Shown in pieces: positions 34,643-43,275 of a DNA stretch of 64,000 bases. The notes under the pieces are model-generated. The model worked only from the letters and a program-made list of their open reading frames with translations, ran no database searches and was not told the DNA's origin. The stretch lies in assembly GCF_003841405.1 (NCBI RefSeq), contig NZ_PXYA01000002.1, positions 682,001 to 746,000 of the forward strand, in the 5' to 3' direction. How positions within the stretch are numbered: the first letter of the stretch is position 1; the number at the start of each line of letters is the position of its first letter. Source of the DNA: Tetragenococcus halophilus subsp. halophilus DSM 20339 (lineage in GTDB: Bacteria > Bacillota > Bacilli > Lactobacillales > Enterococcaceae). A program made the position numbers and the translations under genes.

Positions 34643-34714
34643 GATCCGTTGGTCAAGAGGTTAAGACACCGCCCTTTCACGGCGGTAACACGGGTTCGAA
34701 TCCCGTACGGATCA
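34643..34714 (+). tRNA. tRNA-Glu (TTC), copy 2
   Basis: Nearly identical to copy 1 but with a compensated change in the acceptor stem (GATCCGT/ACGGATC in place of GGTCCGT/ACGGACC), so pairing is kept. It is the last tRNA of the array. Confidence 0.95.
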
Positions 34715-34717
34715 TCG

Positions 34718-34745
34718 AAGCATTCAGTAATGGATGCTTTTTTTT
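34718..34745 (+). terminator. Terminator of the rrn-tRNA operon
   Basis: AAGCATTC and GGATGCTT form a stem with one G-T pair, followed by eight T residues. Confidence 0.85.
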
Positions 34746-34840
34746 AAGTTAATTTGAGGACTTTTGCTGACAGTTTCGGTTTCAACTCATTTTGGCAAAA
34801 AGTGAGGATAGATCGTTCTTATTATCTATTAGAATCAGAC

Positions 34841-34917
34841 CGTTGCAAGTTCCCGAAAGGATTCATTTGAAAATCAAGTGAAGATGCCTTGTAACCGAAA
34901 AATTATTTTAGGGGGAA
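34841..34917 (+). promoter_or_regulatory. SMK box (SAM-III) riboswitch of metK
   Basis: This leader has the SMK-box landmarks in order: GTTGCAAGTTCCCGAAAGGA, then GATGCCTTGTAACCGAAA, then the ribosome binding site GGGGGAA (34911-34917). GTTGCAAG pairs with CTTGTAAC, and TTCCC can pair with GGGAA. In the known family, SAM binding hides the ribosome binding site and so represses metK translation. The insert between the two core parts (ATTCATTTGAAAATCAAGTG) can form the extra hairpin. This is the usual metK control in Lactobacillales. Confidence 0.9.
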
Positions 34918-34922
34918 TCATC

Positions 34923-36110
34923 GTGAAAGAAAGGCGTTTGTTTACTTCTGAATCTGTTTCAGAAGGACATCCAGACAAGATTGCTGATCAGATCAGTGAT
35001 GCTATTTTAGATGCACTTTTAGCGCAGGATCCAATGGCACGCGTTGCTTGTGAAACATCTGTTACAACAGGTTTGGTATTGGTCTTTGGGGAAGTTTCTA
35101 CATCGGCATATGTTGATATGCAAAAGGTTGTACGTCAAACAATCAAAGATATTGGTTATAATCGTCCAGAATATGGCTTTGATGGCGATAATGTAGCGGT
35201 CTTAGTTGCAATTGATGAACAATCACAAGATATCGCACAAGGTGTGGATACATCTTTAGAAGCAAGAGAAGATAGAGAAAAACGTATTAATGCAATCGGA
35301 GCTGGTGACCAGGGCTTAATGTTTGGCTTTGCGACTAACGAAACTGACGAGTTGATGCCTTTACCTATTTCATTAAGTCATAAAATCGTCGCTCATTTAG
35401 CAAAATTAAGAAAAAAAGCAGAAATTAGCTACTTACGTCCGGATGCAAAATCACAAGTTACTGTGGAATATGATGAAAATGATCAACCCAAAAGAGTAGA
35501 TACGATTATTATTAGTACACAACATGATGACGAAGTTGCAAATGAAACAATTAGACGTGATATGATTGAAAAAGTCATTAAAGAAGTCGTTCCTAATGAA
35601 CTTTTAGACGAACAAACGAAGTATTTCATTAACCCTACCGGTCGTTTTGTCATTGGTGGACCACAGGGTGACGCTGGTTTGACCGGAAGAAAAATTATTG
35701 TAGACACTTATGGTGGCTATGCGCGTCATGGTGGCGGTGCATTTTCCGGTAAAGATGCTACAAAGGTGGATCGTTCGGCAAGTTATGCTGCCCGTTATAT
35801 TGCAAAAAATATTGTTGCAGCAAAATTAGCTGATAAAGCTGAGGTGCAACTGGCATATGCTATTGGGGTGGCTGAACCTGTATCTATTTCAATTGATACT
35901 TTTGGAACCTCTAAAGTTAGTCAAGAAAAATTAATTGAAGTTGTACGGCAGAATTTTGATTTAAGACCAGCTGGCATTATTGAGATGTTGGATTTACGAT
36001 GTCCTATTTATAAGGATACAGCTGCTTATGGACATTTCGGCAGAACCGATATTGATTTGCCTTGGGAAAAAACAGATAAAGTTAAAGCTTTGCAAGAAAA
36101 TACAAAATGA
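34923..36110 (+). CDS. metK: S-adenosylmethionine synthetase
   Basis: MetK makes S-adenosylmethionine from methionine and ATP. The signatures [14 protein letters not shown] near residue 15 and [10 protein letters not shown] near 115 are present, as is the P-loop-like [10 protein letters not shown] place the start at GTG 34923, five bases after the GGGGGAA that belongs to the SMK box; an upstream in-frame ATG at 34878 lies inside the riboswitch and is not the start. The product is 395 residues, the normal length. The gene is monocistronic. Confidence 0.96.
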   Translation: MKERRLFTSESVSEGHPDKIADQISDAILDALLAQDPMARVACETSVTTGLVLVFGEVSTSAYVDMQKVVRQTIKDIGYNRPEYGFDGDNVAVLVAIDEQSQDIAQGVDTSLEAREDREKRINAIGAGDQGLMFGFATNETDELMPLPISLSHKIVAHLAKLRKKAEISYLRPDAKSQVTVEYDENDQPKRVDTIIISTQHDDEVANETIRRDMIEKVIKEVVPNELLDEQTKYFINPTGRFVIGGPQGDAGLTGRKIIVDTYGGYARHGGGAFSGKDATKVDRSASYAARYIAKNIVAAKLADKAEVQLAYAIGVAEPVSISIDTFGTSKVSQEKLIEVVRQNFDLRPAGIIEMLDLRCPIYKDTAAYGHFGRTDIDLPWEKTDKVKALQENTK

Positions 36111-36112
36111 TC

Positions 36113-36149
36113 AAAAGATCCTATTGGTTTTATTCAATAGGATCTTTTT
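36113..36149 (+). terminator. Terminator of metK
   Basis: AAAAGATCCTATTG and CAATAGGATCTTTT form a perfect 14-base stem with an eight-base loop. Confidence 0.9.
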
Positions 36150-36206
36150 GATTTTAGGCAAAGTCTGCTACAATGAATGATAAATAATAAAGGACGTGAA
36201 AAAATA

Positions 36207-36983
36207 ATGGCTCTTTTACAAGTAAATGCTTTTTCCAATGTGTTAGAAATGGAAGTGATGTTGGATGTCATTTTACCACAAGAAACCAAAAAAACCTTTG
36301 GAACAAGTACTAAAGGAACAACTGAGGATGTAGCAGTACTTTATTTACTGCATGGTATGAATGGTAATCATAGTGTATGGCAAAGACGAACAGCAATTGA
36401 GCGTTACGTATCTGATAAGGGCTTAGCTGTGATTATGCCTTCTACTGATTTAGGGTGGTATACAGATACTACCTATGATATGAAGTATTGGACATTTATT
36501 GCTGAAGAGTTACCTAATATTTGTCATGAATTATTCCCTCAACTAACGAAAAAAAGAGCCAAAACATTTGCAGCGGGTTTATCAATGGGTGGCTATGGCG
36601 CTGTAAAATTGGGTTTAAAAAAACCTGAAAATTTTGCAGCAATTGCTTCACTTTCAGGCGGTTTAACGATTGCTGAAGGAATAAACCAATTACTAGAAAT
36701 AAGAAGTAAAGCATACTGGGAAGGAATTTTTGGTCCTTTAGAGGAAATCAAAGGCTCGGAAAATGACTTGATACATTTGATTGAGACATTAGATGGATCA
36801 CAAGCGCCTAAATTTTATCTTACATGTGGTACTGAAGATTTAATATATCAAGCAAGTGCTTATACCACTAAGAAAATGAGAGAGAGCGGCTATGATGTGG
36901 TTTTTGAAGATGGCCCTGGTGAACATGATTGGTTATTTTGGGACGATTGGATTCAACGGGTTTTAAATTGGTTACCCCTTTAA
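36207..36983 (+). CDS. estA: Tributyrin esterase-like serine hydrolase
   Basis: This alpha/beta hydrolase of the esterase D type has the nucleophile in GLSMGG (Ser126), the oxyanion region LLHGMNGNH near residue 48, and the catalytic histidine in GEHDWLFW near the end. Length (258 residues) and sequence resemble the tributyrin esterase EstA of lactococci, which hydrolyses short-chain esters and can make flavour esters. I place the start at ATG 36207, with AAAGGACG upstream; the ATG at 36177 has no such site. It is flanked by terminators and stands alone. Confidence 0.88.
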   Translation: MALLQVNAFSNVLEMEVMLDVILPQETKKTFGTSTKGTTEDVAVLYLLHGMNGNHSVWQRRTAIERYVSDKGLAVIMPSTDLGWYTDTTYDMKYWTFIAEELPNICHELFPQLTKKRAKTFAAGLSMGGYGAVKLGLKKPENFAAIASLSGGLTIAEGINQLLEIRSKAYWEGIFGPLEEIKGSENDLIHLIETLDGSQAPKFYLTCGTEDLIYQASAYTTKKMRESGYDVVFEDGPGEHDWLFWDDWIQRVLNWLPL

Positions 36984-36994
36984 AGTATTTTATC

Positions 36995-37032
36995 AACCAG
37001 TTAAACAGAAGTGTTGTTTAGCTGGTTTTTTT
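36995..37032 (+). terminator. Terminator of the esterase gene
   Basis: AACCAGTTAAACA and TGTTTAGCTGGTT form a stem with one mismatch, followed by seven T residues. Confidence 0.85.
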
Positions 37033-37062
37033 GTTTGATTAATGATTATTTTACTAATTTTC

Positions 37063-37133
37063 AAGAAACAATATTTCGAAATAACACAATTACTGTTTTA
37101 TTTATTGAAATATTGTTTCTTTTAAGATATAAT
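37063..37133 (+). promoter_or_regulatory. MurNAc operon promoter with paired operator
   Basis: TTGAAA (37105-37110) and TATAAT (37128-37133) are spaced by 17 bases. AAGAAACAATATTTC (37063-37077) and its exact reverse complement GAAATATTGTTTCTT (37107-37121) lie upstream of and across this promoter, 29 bases apart. Each arm is itself roughly palindromic (GAAA-N5-TTTC). They are the obvious binding sites for the RpiR-type MurR encoded at the end of the cluster and could support DNA looping. Confidence 0.7.
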
Positions 37134-37160
37134 GAAAGCGAATTAATAAGGATGGTGTAA

Positions 37161-38237
37161 ATGATGCTAGGATTTTCGGTTTTCTTGGGAGAAGGGTTAT
37201 CAAAAAATAAGCAACAGTATATTGAAGCCATGAATCGTGCAGGCTTTACACGTATTTTTACTTCTTTGCATATTCCAGAGGATGACCCAGAAGAAATTAT
37301 TTATACTTTAAAACAACTTGGTGAATTAACTCAGCAATTTCAAATGGAATTAATGGCGGATGTATCAAGTGATGGCTTACAGTATTTAGCGACCGATTTT
37401 AATCAAGTGGAAGCTTTTGACCAGTTAAAAGAATTAGGCGTTACAGGCGTACGTATGGATTATGGCGTTGATAATCAAACGATTGCAGCTATTTCAAGAC
37501 ACATGCAGGTGGGATTGAATGCATCAACTTTAACAGACGAAGATGTAGCCGAATTAAGTTCTCTTCAAGCGGATTTTACGAATATGGAGTTATGGCATAA
37601 TTATTATCCACGTCCGGAGACAGGCTTATCAAGAGACTATTTACAAAGAGTAAACCATAAATGGCGTGCTTACGGTTTTAAGATCGTTGCTTTTGTTCCA
37701 GGGGATGAAAATCTGCGGGGGCCATTACATGACCACCTTCCTAGCTTAGAAATCCATCGACGGCAACATCCATTGGCAGCAACCCTTGATTTGTTTTACA
37801 ACTATGATTGTGATGCAGTTTATATTGGAGATGGTGGACTTACAAAAAAAGCAAGGGAACAGTTTATTGCTTATTTCCAACATAAAAAAATGTTACTTGA
37901 AATTGATTTGCTGACGAAAAATTATCACTCCTTATTCTTGGGTGAACATACAAATCGGATCGATGAAGCGGAGTATGTGGTGCGAAGTCAAGAGGCGCGG
38001 AAAAATAATCAAGAAATCATTGAAACTGAAAATATTCAATCACGAGAAAAAGGTAGCATAACTGTGGATAATAAAAAGTATCTGCGTTATATGGGAGAAT
38101 TACAAATTACTAAAGATGATTTACCTGCTGATGAGAAGGTAAATGTGCTAGCTAAGGTAATAGAAAAAGACCGTAACTTAATTGATTATATCGACTCAGG
38201 ATGTCGGTTTGAACTAAAGGAAGGGAGAAAAATCTAG
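37161..38237 (+). CDS. mupG: 6-phospho-N-acetylmuramidase MupG (DUF871)
   Basis: MupG cleaves MurNAc-6-P-GlcNAc inside the cell into MurNAc-6-P and GlcNAc. The N-terminus [20 protein letters not shown] and the TIM-barrel plan followed by a smaller beta domain identify the DUF871/MupG family known from Staphylococcus aureus; 358 residues is the family length. It is the first gene behind the operator-promoter, with AAGGATGG upstream of two adjacent ATG codons. murQ overlaps its stop by one base. Together with murQ and murP this gives a full route for muropeptide-derived disaccharides. Confidence 0.88.
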   Translation: MMLGFSVFLGEGLSKNKQQYIEAMNRAGFTRIFTSLHIPEDDPEEIIYTLKQLGELTQQFQMELMADVSSDGLQYLATDFNQVEAFDQLKELGVTGVRMDYGVDNQTIAAISRHMQVGLNASTLTDEDVAELSSLQADFTNMELWHNYYPRPETGLSRDYLQRVNHKWRAYGFKIVAFVPGDENLRGPLHDHLPSLEIHRRQHPLAATLDLFYNYDCDAVYIGDGGLTKKAREQFIAYFQHKKMLLEIDLLTKNYHSLFLGEHTNRIDEAEYVVRSQEARKNNQEIIETENIQSREKGSITVDNKKYLRYMGELQITKDDLPADEKVNVLAKVIEKDRNLIDYIDSGCRFELKEGRKI

Positions 38238-39127
38238 TGAGTGAATTAGAAAAATTAGCGACAGAAACTAGAAATCAAAAAACGATGGCTTTGGATGATA
38301 TGGATATCATGGAAGTTTTACAAACGATGAATGATGAAGATAGAAAAGTTCCTTTGGCTATTGAAGAAGCACTACCACAAATTAAAAAGGTTGTCGAACA
38401 AATTATCCAAGCATTCAATAAAAAAGGAAGACTATTTTATATTGGTGCTGGTACAAGTGGACGCCTAGGCGTTTTAGATGCAGCAGAGTGTGTCCCAACA
38501 TTTGGAACAACCCCCGAAATGGTACAAGGGTTGATCGCCGGTGGAATAAAAGCTATGACTGTTGCCGTTGAAGGAGCAGAAGATTCCAAAGAACTTGCAA
38601 AAAAAGATTTAAGCCAAGCTTCGTTATCACAAAATGATCTTGTAGTGGGAATCGCTGCCAGCGGAAGGACACCTTATGTCATTGGTGGTTTGGATTACGC
38701 AAAAGAAATTGGTGCGACCACAGCTTCAATAGCTTGTAATAATAAAGCGCAAATTAGTCAGCATGCGCAGTTTCCTATCGAAGTTGAAGTCGGTCCAGAA
38801 GTTTTAACCGGATCTACTCGTTTGAAATCAGGTACAGCGCAAAAATTAGTATTAAATATGCTTTCAACAGCATCGATGATTGGTATTGGCAAGGTCTATA
38901 AGAATTTAATGGTAGATGTCCGGGCGACCAATGAAAAATTAGTTGAAAGATCTAAAAGGATTATTATGCAAGCAACAGAGTGTAGCTATGAACAAGCAGA
39001 TAAAGCTTTTTATCAAGCAGATGAAAATGTCAAACTTGCTATTGTTATGATTTTAACTGGGGTAAAAAAAGATGAAGCTGCAGAAAAATTAGTTGCGGGT
39101 AATGGGTTTGTAAGAAATACACTTTAA
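38237..39127 (+). CDS. murQ: N-acetylmuramic acid 6-phosphate etherase
   Basis: MurQ removes the lactyl ether from MurNAc-6-P to give GlcNAc-6-P and D-lactate. The SIS-domain signatures [16 protein letters not shown] and [14 protein letters not shown] are present and 296 residues is normal. The start is GTG at 38237, with AAGGAAGG in the end of mupG. It is translationally linked to mupG and followed by murP after 16 bases. Confidence 0.95.
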   Translation: MSELEKLATETRNQKTMALDDMDIMEVLQTMNDEDRKVPLAIEEALPQIKKVVEQIIQAFNKKGRLFYIGAGTSGRLGVLDAAECVPTFGTTPEMVQGLIAGGIKAMTVAVEGAEDSKELAKKDLSQASLSQNDLVVGIAASGRTPYVIGGLDYAKEIGATTASIACNNKAQISQHAQFPIEVEVGPEVLTGSTRLKSGTAQKLVLNMLSTASMIGIGKVYKNLMVDVRATNEKLVERSKRIIMQATECSYEQADKAFYQADENVKLAIVMILTGVKKDEAAEKLVAGNGFVRNTL

Positions 39128-39143
39128 AAAGGAGGAAGAAAAA

Positions 39144-40601
39144 GTGGCAGATAAAGTAACAAAGTTAGCAGAAGAAATTTATGAATATGTCGGCGGTGTA
39201 AATAATGTGAATAAAATTGTTAACTGTATGACACGTATTCGTATGGGTGTGATCGATGGCAGCAAGGTAGACCTTGATGGCTTAAGAGCTGTTGACGGTG
39301 TAATGGGTGTTGTCGAAGACGAAACGCTACAAATTGTACTTGGACCAGGTACTGTAAGTAAAGTTGCCCAAAAAATGGCTGATATGGCTGGTGTGGAACT
39401 GGGAGAAGAACGTCCGGATGGCACAGCTGTGGAAGAGCCCCCAACTAGTACAAGCGGGAAAGAAGATGTTAACGCCAAAGCAGAAGAAGTTCATGCGGAA
39501 GTAAAAAAGAAAAATCAAAAGCCTTGGTCAAAGGTTTTAAAGTCAATTGCTAATATTTTCGTACCTTTAATTCCAGCTTTTGTTGGTGCTGGGATCATCG
39601 GTGGAATTGCTTCGGTTTTAACAAATATGCTAGAAGCTGGAACAGTTTCTGGTGATGCTTGGGTCAATATCGTAAGTGTTGGTTCGATTATTCAAAGTGG
39701 TGTATTTACTTATCTAGTGATTTATGTAGGGATTAATGCTGCGCGCGAATTTGGCGCTTCACCCAGCTTGGGTGGTGTTATTGGCGGTGTCACCATGCTA
39801 ACTGGAATGAGTGAAGACATGCCACTTCCTAACATTTTTACTGGTGAACCTTTAGCAGAAGGTCAAGGTGGCGTAATCGGCGTTATTATAGCGGTTTTTT
39901 TGATGGCGCAAGTGGAAAAATGGTTGCATAAAGTAGTGCCAGATACAGTTGACATTATTGTCACACCAGTACTTACCTTAGCTGCTATGGGTATCGTTAC
40001 AATCTTCTTTATTATGCCTCTAGCAGGATGGATTTCTGATGGACTTGTAGGTGGTATTACTTGGGTTCTAGGCGTAGGTGGTGGCTTTGCTGGTTTTGTA
40101 TTGGGTACTTTATTCTTACCAATGGTTATGTTTGGCCTTCACCAAATATTGACACCGATCCATTTATCATTGATTGAGACCTATGGTAGTACCTCTTTAT
40201 TACCCATTTTAGCAATGGCTGGTGCAGGACAAGTTGGGGCAGCATTTGCTTTGTGGTTACGTTGTCGTAATAATAAAAAGTTGACTGAGATGATAAAAGG
40301 TGCGTTACCAGTCGGCATTCTAGGTATTGGTGAACCCTTAATTTATGGTGTTACTTTGCCTTTAGGCCGTCCATTTATCACTGCTTGTTTAGGTGGTGGG
40401 ATTGGCGGCGCCGTTGTTGGTTTGCTTGGCGGTGTTGGCTCAATTTCCATTGGGCCAAGTGGCTTAGCTTTGATTCCTTTGATTGCTGAAGGTGGATGGT
40501 TTGTTTATGTCATCAGTTTAATTGCAGGTTATATTGGTGGTTTTGTATTGACTTACTTCTTTGGTACTAATGAAGATATTCGGGAAGGTAGAATTATATG
40601 A
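39144..40601 (+). CDS. murP: PTS N-acetylmuramic acid transporter, EIIBC
   Basis: This is a glucose-superfamily PTS permease. The EIIB domain carries the phosphorylated Cys28 (IVNCMTRIRMG), and the EIIC domain from about residue 125 has the family motif GIGEPLIYGVTLPLGRPF. No EIIA domain is present, as in known MurP proteins, so it must borrow EIIA from another system. The start is GTG at 39144 with AAAGGAGGAAG upstream. Operon context with mupG and murQ points to MurNAc or MurNAc-GlcNAc as substrate. The HAD gene overlaps its end by four bases. Confidence 0.9.
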   Translation: MADKVTKLAEEIYEYVGGVNNVNKIVNCMTRIRMGVIDGSKVDLDGLRAVDGVMGVVEDETLQIVLGPGTVSKVAQKMADMAGVELGEERPDGTAVEEPPTSTSGKEDVNAKAEEVHAEVKKKNQKPWSKVLKSIANIFVPLIPAFVGAGIIGGIASVLTNMLEAGTVSGDAWVNIVSVGSIIQSGVFTYLVIYVGINAAREFGASPSLGGVIGGVTMLTGMSEDMPLPNIFTGEPLAEGQGGVIGVIIAVFLMAQVEKWLHKVVPDTVDIIVTPVLTLAAMGIVTIFFIMPLAGWISDGLVGGITWVLGVGGGFAGFVLGTLFLPMVMFGLHQILTPIHLSLIETYGSTSLLPILAMAGAGQVGAAFALWLRCRNNKKLTEMIKGALPVGILGIGEPLIYGVTLPLGRPFITACLGGGIGGAVVGLLGGVGSISIGPSGLALIPLIAEGGWFVYVISLIAGYIGGFVLTYFFGTNEDIREGRII

Positions 40602-41227
40602 GAAGAGCAGTTATTTTTGATGTAGATGGTGTTATTGTTTTCTCAGAGAAAGCTTATCAGAAACGACGTGCGGCTTTCTTTGAACAAAATAACGTGTCGG
40701 TTGCCCAAGAAGTGCAAGACTATTTCGTAGGTTCCAATGCCTACGATATGTTTGAACAGTTATTTCCAGAAGATATTGATAAGCGTACAGAGTTATTACA
40801 AGCTTACAAAGAATTTCGTCAGCATTATCCGATGGACTATCAAGAAATGTTTAATCCTGATATTTTACCTACTCTGGATAAGTTGGCCAGTAAAAATATT
40901 CGTATGGCTGTGGCATCCTCTGGTCCTTTGGAAAATATTTATCGAATTTTAGAAGTCAACCAAATAAAAGAATATTTTGAATTGATTACCAGTGGTGATA
41001 TGTTTGCTCGTAGCAAACCTAACCCTGAAATTTATCAATATACACTTTCTCGTCTTAAACTGCGCCCTAGTGATTGTTTAGTTATCGAAGATTCGACATT
41101 TGGTATTGAAGCTGCTCGTCGAGCAAATTTGACTGTAGCAGCTTTAAAGAGCCCACAATTTAATATCGATCAATCACAAGCTAACTATCAAATCGAATCG
41201 TCTCAGCAATTATTGGATTTAGTTTAA
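40598..41227 (+). CDS. HAD-superfamily phosphatase (beta-PGM-like) in MurNAc operon
   Basis: A HAD subfamily IA hydrolase of 209 residues, with the nucleophile motif FDVDGVIVFS (Asp8, Asp10), the second motif VASSGP, the conserved lysine in RSKPNPEIY, and VIEDSTFGIEAA. Relatives include beta-phosphoglucomutase and sugar-phosphate phosphatases. It overlaps murP by four bases (ATGA), so it belongs to the MurNAc operon, although it is not part of the known pathway. A role in removing a phosphorylated side product is possible but is inference. Confidence 0.8.
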   Translation: MRRAVIFDVDGVIVFSEKAYQKRRAAFFEQNNVSVAQEVQDYFVGSNAYDMFEQLFPEDIDKRTELLQAYKEFRQHYPMDYQEMFNPDILPTLDKLASKNIRMAVASSGPLENIYRILEVNQIKEYFELITSGDMFARSKPNPEIYQYTLSRLKLRPSDCLVIEDSTFGIEAARRANLTVAALKSPQFNIDQSQANYQIESSQQLLDLV

Positions 41228-41231
41228 ATAA

Positions 41232-41275
41232 AAGCAATCGTTTTGATTTAACGAAACGATTGCTTCACTTTTATC
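41232..41275 (+). terminator. Terminator inside the MurNAc cluster
   Basis: AAGCAATCGTTT and AAACGATTGCTT form a perfect 12-base stem with a ten-base loop, followed by CACTTTT. It separates the upstream four genes from the lipoprotein gene, perhaps partially. Confidence 0.8.
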
Positions 41276-41325
41276 ACTTTTGAAATCGGATACGAAAACG
41301 AAGGAAGGTATCTAAATATGAAAAA

Positions 41326-43218
41326 GTGTTGGAAAAAATTATGATGTCTAGTGTAATGTTTTGTATCTTATTTTTTATGAGTGCATGCGTACTAGAAGAC
41401 AAAACGGATGTGAGAGAAATTAGTAGTCCTAAAGGTTCGTATCAACTTAGTCAAAGCTATCCAATCCCAGCAACTGATGAAGCCTTTGATAGTTCTCTTT
41501 TAACAAATCAAATGGAGACATTTTATGGATATAAAGGGCAAGGACAGTTATTAATAAAAACAAACGATAAAGAAGCCTTCAAGATTTATGTCAATGGCCA
41601 GGAAATATTTGCTGATTTGTCGAATAAAAAATGGCAGCAGATCGATATCTCAGATTTTACTAAAAATGGAGATAACAATTTACAAGTCAGCCGAGTTGCT
41701 AGCAATAATAAGGCAACAATGAATATAAAAATTCCTTACCCTGTTTTAAAGGATAATACAAAAGAATACACTGATGATGATAATTTTAAGTTGATCGATC
41801 AACTGATTAATGCTGAAATAAAAAATGGTTTTACCTCGGCTCAATTAGTGGTGGCAAAAAATGGAAATATCATTAAATCAAGTGCTTATGGCAATGTAAA
41901 TGCCTATGATCAACAAGATAGACCACAAAAGGATAGTCAACAAGTTACGAAAAACACCTTATATGATTTGGCCAGTAATACGAAGATGTATGCAACGAAT
42001 TACGCTATCCAAAAATTAGTTTCAGATGGAAAATTAAACATTGAGCAAAAGGTTAGTGAAATTTTCCCAGATTTTAAAGACAAAAGGTCAGATGAAATTA
42101 AAGGAAAAGATGATTTGACGATTAAAGAAATACTACAGCACCAAGCAGGATTTCCAGCAGATCCACAGTATCATAATAAAAACTATGACCCGGATGCAGA
42201 GGATCAAACGACTCCGGATGCTAATAAAGAACTGTATACACAAGATAGAAATGAAGTTATGGAAAAAATCATTGCTACGCCTTTGGAGTATACACCAGGT
42301 ACAGAAACAATGTATTCAGATGTGGACTATATGTTACTTGGGTTTATTATTGAAGAAGTAACAGGGCAACGCTTGGATGAATATATGAAGCAAAATTATT
42401 ATCAACCGTTAAACTTGCAGCATACGACTTTTAAGCCTTTGGAACATCATTTTTCAAAAGAACAAATCGCTGCAACCGAATTACATGGAAATACGCGAGA
42501 TGGGGCGGTTGATTTTGATAATATTAGAAAAAACACAGTGCAAGGAGAAGTGCATGACGAAAAGGCTTTTTATTCAATGGATGGTATCAGTGGACATGCC
42601 GGCCTGTTTTCTAATGCAAAAGATTTGGCAGTATTAACTCAAATTACTTTGAATAAAGGCGGTTATGGAAATCAACAGTTCTTTTCTGAAGATACAATGG
42701 ATCAATTTATTAAAGCTAAAGATACTGATCCAAGTTTTGGTTTAGGTTGGCGTCGTAAAGGGCAACAGTTATATTCTTGGGCCTTTTCTCCTTTAGCTAA
42801 TTCAAGTACTATCGGTCATACTGGTTGGACTGGGACATTAACTGTGATCGATCCAGTTAATCACACTTCTGTTGTACTACTGACGAATACAAAGAATTCT
42901 CCAGTTGTTGATAAAAAGAAAGACCCTAATGATTTTATAGGGGATCACTTTTTAACAGGACAATATGGGCTGATAGCAACGCTAGCTTTTGATAGTCAAA
43001 AGGATGATCAAGCAGCTAATAATAGTAAATTAGTGGATATGGTCGATTCGAAATACCGTTATATGAAAGCAAATCAAAAAGCACAAACTTCAGCAGATTA
43101 CGCGCAGCTACAATCCTTACTTGATGTAGTAGATGAACGTAAAAACGGTAAGGAAATTACTGATTTTATGAAGACTAAACGTTTTAAAGAAATTACAGCG
43201 TTTGTGGCTAATGATTAA
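41326..43218 (+). CDS. PBP4B-like serine hydrolase lipoprotein; start frame in doubt
   Basis: This is a class C beta-lactamase-type serine hydrolase with SxxK at 217-220 (SNTK), YSD near 330 and GHTG near 497, all intact in the 630-residue frame. An N-terminal domain of about 150 residues precedes it. A lipobox (FFMSAC, Cys21) follows a hydrophobic segment, so it is probably an extracytoplasmic lipoprotein. PBP4B-type enzymes occur beside murQ in other bacteria, fitting a role in wall turnover. The start is odd: the ATG at 41318 has the only good ribosome binding site (AAGGAAGG) and begins MKKCWKK, but it stops at 41342 and is one base out of frame. One extra A in the six-A run at 41333-41338 would restore a perfect signal peptide. 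The frame given here starts at GTG 41326. Confidence 0.72.
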   Translation: MLEKIMMSSVMFCILFFMSACVLEDKTDVREISSPKGSYQLSQSYPIPATDEAFDSSLLTNQMETFYGYKGQGQLLIKTNDKEAFKIYVNGQEIFADLSNKKWQQIDISDFTKNGDNNLQVSRVASNNKATMNIKIPYPVLKDNTKEYTDDDNFKLIDQLINAEIKNGFTSAQLVVAKNGNIIKSSAYGNVNAYDQQDRPQKDSQQVTKNTLYDLASNTKMYATNYAIQKLVSDGKLNIEQKVSEIFPDFKDKRSDEIKGKDDLTIKEILQHQAGFPADPQYHNKNYDPDAEDQTTPDANKELYTQDRNEVMEKIIATPLEYTPGTETMYSDVDYMLLGFIIEEVTGQRLDEYMKQNYYQPLNLQHTTFKPLEHHFSKEQIAATELHGNTRDGAVDFDNIRKNTVQGEVHDEKAFYSMDGISGHAGLFSNAKDLAVLTQITLNKGGYGNQQFFSEDTMDQFIKAKDTDPSFGLGWRRKGQQLYSWAFSPLANSSTIGHTGWTGTLTVIDPVNHTSVVLLTNTKNSPVVDKKKDPNDFIGDHFLTGQYGLIATLAFDSQKDDQAANNSKLVDMVDSKYRYMKANQKAQTSADYAQLQSLLDVVDERKNGKEITDFMKTKRFKEITAFVAND

Positions 43219-43275
43219 CCAATCAAAGGCATTACTAAGGTGTAAATTTAGCAGGATAAGTTGAGGGATAAAGAG

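Noticed and set aside
34878-34922. The longer metK frame starting at 34878
   Set aside because: It would translate the core of the SMK riboswitch; GTG 34923 has the proper site and gives the normal protein start.
37132-37145. A cre site at the start of the MurNAc operon transcript
   Set aside because: Only the left half (TGAAAGCG) matches; the right half is absent.
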